A stretch of DNA of 14,648 nucleotides. Source: Byssochlamys sp. IMV 00236. Lineage: Eukaryota > Ascomycota > Eurotiomycetes > Eurotiales > Thermoascaceae. The translations under genes were made by a program, and so were the position numbers. The number at the start of each line of letters is the position of its first letter. Position 1 is the first letter of the stretch. Shown here one piece after another: positions 9,622 through 14,648 of this stretch. The notes beneath the pieces were generated by a model. The model did not search any database. It had not been told where the DNA came from and saw only the letters and a program-made list of their open reading frames with translations. The DNA is taken from positions 1 through 14,648 of the forward strand of contig MSJH02000268.1 of NCBI GenBank assembly GCA_001931875.2, written 5' to 3'.

Positions 9622-10107
9622 TTAGTCTCGCTTGATATGAGGATAATTTCGTGATATCAAGTAATCTGATACAGCACCAGTGACAAAAGCATACACTGCT
9701 TTATGTAAGATGTCGATCACTTGTTCATTCCATGGCCATGTCCAAGGTAAGGCACCAACACCTGTGACATTCTCGAGAGTTTGATCAATTAAGAGACGGA
9801 TAAACGTGAAGATAAAGGATGATACGGGTCCTTGAATTCCATAAACTGCCATGGACGTTCTAATACATCCTGCGATCATCCCCTGTCCGAAATGCATGGT
9901 GTGATTAAGTAAAAATCGCTCTGAATCAGGCTTCTGTGGTAATCCAAGTAATCTTTCGAGGGTATGTCCTGGTACATATGAGCTAGGTCTACCCGTAATA
10001 CATTGCTCTATCTTTTCTCCAATCGTCATCACAGTTACACCAACGAAACCTGCAAGTAGACCATTTCCAATAATGTTACCCAATCCAACGTTGTATACTT
10101 TTTGCAT
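9622..10107 (-). CDS. Conserved multi-pass membrane protein of unknown function
   Basis: Single-exon gene for 161 residues. The first in-frame ATG (10107-10105), preceded by an A-rich stretch, was taken as start; the open frame before it has no ATG. About four hydrophobic segments are visible: residues 8-30 (GNIIGNGLLAGFVGVTVMTIG), 72-90, 94-112 and 128-150. Loops carry motifs that look conserved: EKIEQCITGRPSSYVPGHTL (31-50), LLNHTMHFGQG (66-76), DQTLENVTGVGALPWTWPW (108-126) and HKAVYAFVTGAVSDYL (135-150). I recall similar uncharacterised proteins in other fungi, but no reaction or partner, so none is assigned. The gene lies behind the LRR gene in the same orientation, with 175 bp between its stop codon and the LRR start codon; there is no sign that they are functionally linked. 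Intact, no odd codons. Confidence 0.85.
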   Translation of the reverse strand: MQKVYNVGLGNIIGNGLLAGFVGVTVMTIGEKIEQCITGRPSSYVPGHTLERLLGLPQKPDSERFLLNHTMHFGQGMIAGCIRTSMAVYGIQGPVSSFIFTFIRLLIDQTLENVTGVGALPWTWPWNEQVIDILHKAVYAFVTGAVSDYLISRNYPHIKRD

Positions 10108-10395
10108 TTTTTCTTTTTTAAAATAAAACAAGGTAACGCGCCCAAAGTTTTTATACTTTTATATATGCTTACGTGGGGGTTTTTCTGCTGTAATATTTTT
10201 GTAATCATTACATAGGTTTACTGTCATTAATAATGCTGATTCTGCCCTTGTAGATCAAATACAGTTATAATCGGAATAAGAAAAATTATTTCGTCCAATA
10301 GAAAGTTAAGCTTTGACCACATTGTTACATCCATCAAAAGATGAACAAGTCGTAGTAGTTGGTAGCATATGCAACAGGGTTATCTTGATCTCTAA

Positions 10396-10419
10396 ATGGC
10401 AACAGGGATGGCAACAGAG
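10396..10419 (+). repeat. 12-bp tandem duplication
   Basis: ATGGCAACAGGG is followed directly by ATGGCAACAGAG and a third ATG. A similar ATGCAACAGGG lies about 30 bp upstream. Confidence 0.7.
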
Positions 10420-10470
10420 ATGACACCACACACATGAGCATGTTCCATGACAACCGTTGTTATGGTGTAA

Positions 10471-10491
10471 CTTTTTTGATTAACAAAAAAG
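10471..10491. repeat. Perfect 8-bp hairpin
   Basis: CTTTTTTG and CAAAAAAG flank an ATTAA loop. In AT-rich DNA this may be chance. Confidence 0.6.
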
Positions 10492-10962
10492 GGAGGATGG
10501 CTATTTCTGTATCTGTCTTCCCTCTCCTCCCTTTCTCTTCTTCTCTTTCTTTCTGCATATAATTGCAATGGAAACTAAATGGTGCCATATGATACCGCAT
10601 TTAAATTAACCTCTTAGTAAGAACTGTTGTAAATGAAACTTTATTTTGATCATAATTTGAGCTACACAAGCCACAAAATCAGCTCTAAAGGACACCCCTG
10701 ACCAGAAAAATGGTAAGCCCCCTCTTTTAGTACTATTGATGCGTGGCCAAATCGTTCTCAGTAATAGCAGCTTTGTCATTGGTAATAATGACGGAGAGGG
10801 ATCATGACGTACAGTGCCAATTGAGGAGTTTTCAATGCTCAATTAGCGGTTTCTCAAATTTCAAATGGTTGTTTTTTCAAAACCCCGACAATATCGATGA
10901 AGATTCTTGAAATGAAGGCCAACACTACATGTAAGGTTTTCCAGTGGGATATCATTGATGTA

Positions 10963-10994
10963 AAATACGTGTTTATCATAATTACACGTGATTT
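10963..10994. repeat. Inverted repeat with an internal CACGTG
   Basis: AAATACGTGT (10963-10972) pairs with ACACGTGATTT (10984-10994) across an 11-base loop, with one bulged G. The right arm contains the E-box-like word CACGTG (10985-10990). Confidence 0.55.
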
Positions 10995-11188
10995 ATTGAA
11001 ATGACAACATAAAGCTAGAATAGATACAGAACGACATTTATTTTTCATCTCTTCTTGAAAAGAAACGCAAACCAAGGTGGTAAATTTATAAATTTGTATT
11101 CTACATCAAATAGTACGGATAGCGCTCGTAGAATTAGCGTAAAACTGGTGCTAGAAACATCAGCTTCAAGGATATCACATTTGTTACT

Positions 11189-11874
11189 ATGGATATGCGC
11201 ACTCAGAATGACAATATCAAACAACAACATACCCACCCTTCTTACTTGTTCTACTGCGAACTGAAAATCGAGCTAGAACTGCATGTCAATGTCGCAGCTG
11301 CAGATGAAATGTTTGTTCCCAACCTGCCAAAATTCACAGCAGATCCTATCTTGAAGCTATCAGATATTGTTACAATAAGCATGCCTAACTACCGTTTACT
11401 CTCTGATCAATTAAAAAAAGTTGTTGAAGCAGAGGCAATCGATCAACAGTCCTTGAAATCGCTCAAGCAATTCCCATCTGTATATCAGTTGCTTCAGTTA
11501 GTGCTGCAGCAATCGTACGAGGAGCTCCTTTATGCTTTGTGGACATATTGATTATCATCCGGCATTTCCTTGACTGAAAGGCAACTTACACGTATCGTAC
11601 AGTTTGTTTTGACCAATTATGCCAATCAAATAACATATCCAAAGACGAGCGTACATTTTGGATTAACCGCATGGCTCCGTTGCTGCAAACACTTGGTGAT
11701 CATACCGGCCACCTTAGCCTTGAATGGTGTGAGACGGTAGCAGATGAGCAAGTGAAGCCGAATATAGTATCAGAGAGCTGGTGTCTTAACTCAAAACTAA
11801 CAGTGAAGTCCTTAGATTACAAATACAATTATAAGATCAGTAATAGATTTACCCCTTTACATTTCTTTAACTAG
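11189..11874 (+). pseudogene. Decayed gene of a probable Mucorales multicopy family, interrupted by a stop and a frameshift
   Basis: The frame from ATG 11189 runs 120 codons to an in-frame TGA at 11549-11551 and then continues in the same frame with protein-like sequence (SLTERQLTRIVQFVLTNY) to about 11635. From about 11641 the protein-like sequence moves to another frame: KDERTFWINRMAPLLQTLGD, then HLSLEWCETVADEQVKPN, ending at 11874. No GT-AG pair would remove either the TGA or the frame change, so this looks like a gene with at least two disabling changes. The style resembles uncharacterised proteins repeated many times in Mucorales genomes, which is from memory and unchecked. No function can be assigned. 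Sequence upstream of 11189 may be a further degraded 5' part. Confidence 0.6.
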
Positions 11875-12140
11875 TATGAATACTCTTCTTTTTTTTTGAT
11901 AAATAAAACTCCAGTCAATTATCAGTATAACTTCTGTTCTTAGACCTTTTCAGTCTACTCTTGATCTTTCTATTGTTACTCTGTTTTTTGCCTCGTTCTT
12001 ATCTCTGCAAGTCCTATTTTCTGTAGATCATCTTGCAAGCCCTTAGTACCACCCTCTTTTATCCACAATTATTTGTACTATACAGCATTTTAGTTCCTGT
12101 CCGGTTCTATTCGTTTCTTCCTTCGTAGCTAAACATACAA

Positions 12141-12359
12141 CTAATAACAGCTGGAGTCAAGGGGGCCCTCAGTACCTTGATGGTTTATAAAGCGATCTTT
12201 GAACTCTTTCCAATTCTCGAAACTATGATCATAAAGCCATCTGGAAGCTTTCTTGCTTAAAAACCTAGGTACGTGGTTGAGCTTGTCTTTTTCTTCAGCT
12301 CCAAGTATCTTACAGCCAGTCAATCTTTTGGATTTTGATCTTGTTTGAACTTTGATATC
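12141..12359 (-). pseudogene. Retrotransposon gag-like fragment
   Basis: An open stretch of 72 codons between two stops, without a usable ATG, encodes a segment resembling the Ty3/gypsy-type gag (retrotransposon gag) domain: KLNHVPRFLSKKASRWLYD followed by ENWKEFKDRFINH, with the family's W...W..F...F spacing. There is no zinc knuckle, protease or reverse transcriptase nearby and no long terminal repeat, so it is a relic. The 266 bases before it (11875-12140) are pyrimidine-rich, and I see nothing coding in them. Confidence 0.5.
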
Positions 12360-12368
12360 TTACAGCCA
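12306..12368. repeat. 13-bp direct repeat pair at the edge of the gag-like fragment
   Basis: TATCTTACAGCCA occurs at 12306-12318 and again at 12356-12368, 50 bp apart. The first copy overlaps the start of the gag-like stretch; the second contains the stop codon that bounds it. It may be a small duplication scar. Confidence 0.6.
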
Positions 12369-12618
12369 TTTGACATTGTAATATAAGAAGGGGCAGGAGG
12401 CGTTGATGAGTTATTAATTTTGATCGGTTTAATTATTTTCATTGATAGTCTGGCAGAAGGCGCTATGAATTTTAAACAGTAGAAAATATTGGCTTTGCGA
12501 TGCTTTTTATAGACAGCTTTTGCTTTTAATAGTAAATTATCTTTCTTGTGCTACGTTTTAACTCTTTTTATTTATTTTATTTATTATTCTTTCTCTTCTT
12601 GTTCTTTCTTTAACTCAT

Positions 12619-13254
12619 ATGTCCGAGACAATCATTCGTGTTGGTATAATAAGAGCAAGAAACTTGGCAGCAGCGTAAGGGAAAATGGGTGAATATTACA
12701 ATTTATGCTTATATTATTTTCAGTGACAAAACTGGATTCTCAGATCCCTATGTTGTGCTTAGAGTAAAGTAAGTTGTGCAGAAACTTTGCTTTTACTTAT
12801 ATGTTGATTGTTTTCTTTAGTCATAAGAAATACAAGACAAAAGCAATCGAACAAACATTGGACCCAGAATGGAACGCACACTTTGACATCAAAGTAGCTC
12901 CTAAAAAGACACCAACCCTACTATCCTTCACTGTTTGGGATAAGGATACTTTTGGTAGAGATTTTTTGGGAGAACTGACGATACCATTCAAAAACATATT
13001 TGATCGAAATGCACATGGACTTTCTGATGGAGTGCCGAGAAATTATAATGATCCTTTAAATTATGAAGCTTATTACGCATTAAGTAAAAGAAGTGAAAAG
13101 AACAACGTCTCTGGTGAAATATGTCTAAAGTTTGGATTTTATGAAGAACACATTGGTGATCCTAAACGGTAAGAGAGAGATCTATAACACAGCAAATTGA
13201 AGTTATAACGCTACGTATAGTTATGCTGACGCTTGGGAGCTACTTGTATCATAA
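12619..13254 (+). CDS. Stand-alone C2-domain protein
   Basis: Four exons, 12619-12674, 12724-12768, 12821-13168 and 13221-13254, encode 160 residues; introns are 49, 52 and 52 bp. A single C2 domain (about residues 4-110) is visible: IIRVGIIRARNLAAADKTG, then SDPYVVLRV, KTKAIEQTLDPEWN, FTVWDKDTFGRDFLGELTIP. The aspartates expected to bind calcium are present (Asp20, Asp26, Asp74, Asp76, Asp81), so calcium-dependent binding to acidic phospholipid is likely. The sequence from FGRDFLGE to SGEICLKFGF recalls the C2 domain of fungal phosphatidylserine decarboxylase Psd2, but no catalytic domain follows, so it is not that enzyme. The last exon was chosen because CG|GTAAGA...TATAG is a good 52-bp intron, giving the ending RYADAWELLVS; without it translation stops at 13172 after 150 residues. 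Confidence 0.88.
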
Positions 13255-13579
13255 TCTTTTTTTTTTTGTTCTTTGAGCCCATTTGTAACACCATCTGTAT
13301 TTAAACACTTGATAAAAATAGAACTGCATTTGAATAAAGAACCTCATTGAAATAATGCCATGGACCTTTCCTGTACGTGTATGTGTATAATTAAATTCAA
13401 TAAAATATCATACTGTTGTCGAACTGAAGACGAAAAATGTAATACGGTCCCCCTCTTGGCTTCGATGGACTCATTTAGCCACTTTAAAATATACATCATT
13501 GGACATACAAAATCAAGCAAAAAGAATTCCAAGTATACAGCAAGAAAGTTATGAAGTCTTGTATCCAGTGGGATGCTCT
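13255..13579. other. 3' region of the C2 gene and intergenic DNA
   Basis: It starts with a T-rich tract and has an AATAAA word at 13333-13338, a likely poly(A) signal for the C2 gene. A 64-codon frame from ATG 13360 overlaps an opposite frame on the minus strand; neither has a recognisable domain. Nothing else stands out. Confidence 0.45.
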
Positions 13580-14122
13580 TTATGTAAGGTAATTAAAGAG
13601 AACATAGATCAGACAACATAGTAAATGAAATGTTAGTTCCCTTATAGTTACATTTACAACACCAAATGCTGATATTACACCAATAATAGTATAAGATACC
13701 GCTCTTGCAGAAGATGATTCTACGATTGCTTGGATGCCACGCTGTGACCAAGCTCTCGAACGGTGCATATTTATATCAAAGCCTGATTCATCAAGAAGGA
13801 CGCAATTTTGTATATAAAGCATGCCTTTTTGTAGTCATTCCTCCACGTATTGAGCACGAGCTTCCAAAGTTGCATTGCTGTTTCTAACCACAGGATGGCG
13901 AGTAACCACTTTAATACTGAGATTACATTCTTCTTTCATAAACTCAGTAACTCTACTTTTCTTAATTTCCAAACCTTCAAAGCTTTTTGTCCAATTCTCG
14001 GCTGCGCCTTGAATAACAGCTGACAGGTTCTTATCGAAAAAGTCTACCAGATAAGCCTTGTGCTCGCTATTTGGCTTACTTTGAGACTTATTTGATGTAC
14101 AGTTAGCTTTTTTAACAGGCAT
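13580..14122 (-). pseudogene. Truncated Tc1/mariner (IS630-like, DDE_3) transposase
   Basis: Starting at ATG 14122 on the minus strand, about 95 codons encode the N-terminal DNA-binding part, with a helix-turn-helix-like segment (EIKKSRVTEFMKEECNLS), up to EARAQYVEE. A TGA at 13837-13835 then interrupts the frame; the same frame continues at once with LQKGMLYIQNCVLLDESGFD, containing the first catalytic aspartate of the DDE domain, and RSRAWSQRG. Recognisable similarity ends near 13637 (FGVVNVTIRE). The frame stops at 13580. The second aspartate and the final acidic residue are missing. The stop most likely replaces a tryptophan codon (TGG). The copy therefore cannot encode an active enzyme. 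It is antisense to the neighbouring C2 gene and marks an old insertion. Confidence 0.88.
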
Positions 14123-14133
14123 TTGTTTCTCCA

Positions 14134-14144
14134 GGACTTTACTG
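14134..14144 (-). repeat. Possible outer end of the mariner relic
   Basis: GGACTTTACTG is followed by TA, which on the transposase strand reads TA then CAGTAAAGTCC, the form of a Tc1/mariner terminus beside its target dinucleotide. It lies only 12 bp before the transposase ATG and no matching second end was found, so this is tentative. Confidence 0.25.
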
Positions 14145-14146
14145 TA

Positions 14147-14392
14147 TGCTGTCTTTCATCTTCGAACAGTCTTGTAATGAAAATTGGCAACTTGCGACAG
14201 GGAGCCATAAGTTCCTCTTGAAGGAAATAGAAGTATCTTTGTCAATCTTTGTCTGAATAGATATTGTAACCTAAGCTTAGTTCTTTCCTAGGAGATACTT
14301 CCCTCATATCCAGTACCCTTAGGTTCATGAATTTCAGTTTACTACTTTTTTATTTTATTCTTGATGTATTTATGCAAATTCGTTAAACAAAA
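14147..14392. other. Intergenic DNA upstream of a possible gene
   Basis: Mixed sequence becoming T-rich near 14340-14370, in the manner of the pyrimidine-rich leaders before other start codons in the window. No gene seen. Confidence 0.4.
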
Positions 14393-14648
14393 ATGAGTGA
14401 TCTACCACAAAATCAGTCGCTTTTTCCCCAGCCTCATCTGCAATCTCATCTCTGCCATCTTTATGAAAGAAATTCATTCTCAAAAGAAATAATTAACTCA
14501 AAAGAAGCTGACATTTGTGTGACTCAACAATCATGCAATGCAGCTAGTTATTGTTTAGTCTCATTCAGGTGAGATTCTCTTTTATAGTGAGATCAAGTAT
14601 CTTTACTAGTATTTATTAGATATCAAAAGGCCAAGTAGGATTCATTCT
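14393..14648 (+). CDS. Possible first exon of an unidentified gene running off the right edge
   Basis: ATG at 14393, in an AAACAAAAATGAG context, opens 58 codons (MSDLPQNQSLFPQPHLQSHL onward), then reaches a good donor, CAG|GTGAGA, at 14569. The acceptor at 14619 would be followed by an in-frame stop; the acceptor at 14629 (intron 61 bp) leaves the frame open to the window end. No domain is recognised; the N terminus is Gln/His/Ser-rich. It may equally be chance. Confidence 0.3.

Larger units (their letters stand above)
10108..11188. other. Long non-coding stretch with hairpins and short repeats
   Basis: No supported gene. The open frames on the minus strand (10606-10842, 10854-11075, 11045-11236) have no recognisable domain and no splice sites joining them convincingly. 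Visible structure includes a perfect hairpin at 10471-10491, a 12-bp tandem repeat at 10396-10419, a pyrimidine-rich run at about 10515-10555, an AATTGAG/CTCAATT inverted pair (10819-10825 and 10838-10844) and a 10-bp stem at 10963-10994. The first 150 bases should hold the promoter of the membrane-protein gene. Confidence 0.5.

Noticed and set aside
10606..11236. Three adjacent minus-strand frames that could be one spliced gene
   Set aside because: No domain is recognised, the frames end in stops that no good GT-AG pair removes, and the sequence has the low complexity of intergenic DNA.
11055..11264. Plus-strand 69-codon frame overlapping the decayed gene
   Set aside because: It lies in another frame from the protein-like sequence that follows and has no recognisable motif; at most it is part of the same decayed gene.
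13362..13376. GGACCTTTCCTGTAC resembling the end at 14134-14146
   Set aside because: It is in the same orientation, not inverted, so it cannot be the opposite terminal repeat; similarity is short.
13360..13554. Short plus-strand frame of 64 codons with several Cys and Lys residues
   Set aside because: No family recognised, an opposite-strand frame of similar length overlaps it, and it falls in the 3' region of the C2 gene. Kept only as a remark.
13835..13837. TGA within the transposase read as selenocysteine or programmed readthrough
   Set aside because: The element is also truncated and lacks two catalytic residues; a nonsense change at a Trp codon is simpler.

Overview
The window looks like nuclear DNA of an early-diverging filamentous fungus, most likely one of the Mucorales (Rhizopus/Mucor-like). 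The reasons are AT-rich DNA, many 49-64 bp introns with GTAAG-type donors and CAG/TAG acceptors, pyrimidine-rich sequence in front of start codons, and a Tc1/mariner relic whose motifs I associate with this group. The assignment is inference; there is no rRNA or other marker.

Layout, left to right. (1) 1-1196 (+): the 3' part of a spliced gene with an anillin-type C2-like region followed by a PH domain. (2) 1232-2000: a 769-bp sequence bounded by 26-bp imperfect terminal inverted repeats and TA dinucleotides, inserted 35 bp after that gene's stop codon. It has no transposase and carries four hairpins and a GA-rich tract. (3) 2003-3207: gene-poor DNA ending in the TOP2 promoter, with an SCB/E2F-like TTTTCGCG. 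(4) 3208-7345 (+): a complete five-exon DNA topoisomerase II gene (1306 aa) with one GC-AG intron, a long charged N-terminal extension and an unusually short C-terminal tail. (5) 7413-9446 (-): an eleven-exon gene, convergent with TOP2, for a secreted, probably GPI-anchored leucine-rich-repeat protein (492 aa). Its repeats are encoded almost one per 72-bp exon, all with phase-2 junctions. (6) 9622-10107 (-): a small intronless multi-pass membrane protein of unknown function. (7) 10108-11188: non-coding, with hairpins and a short tandem repeat. (8) 11189-11874 (+): a decayed multi-frame gene. (9) 12141-12359 (-): a retrotransposon gag-like scrap. (10) 12619-13254 (+): a four-exon gene for a stand-alone C2-domain protein (160 aa). 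(11) 13580-14122 (-): a broken Tc1/mariner transposase. (12) 14393 to the right edge: a possible first exon of another gene.

The intact genes are unrelated housekeeping or surface functions (cell division, DNA topology, cell wall or surface, membrane binding), not a pathway cluster. The spaces between them are filled by mobile-element debris. Exon structures were deduced by joining reading frames at GT(or GC)/AG sites with phase checks and comparison with remembered family motifs. No alignment or transcript data were available.
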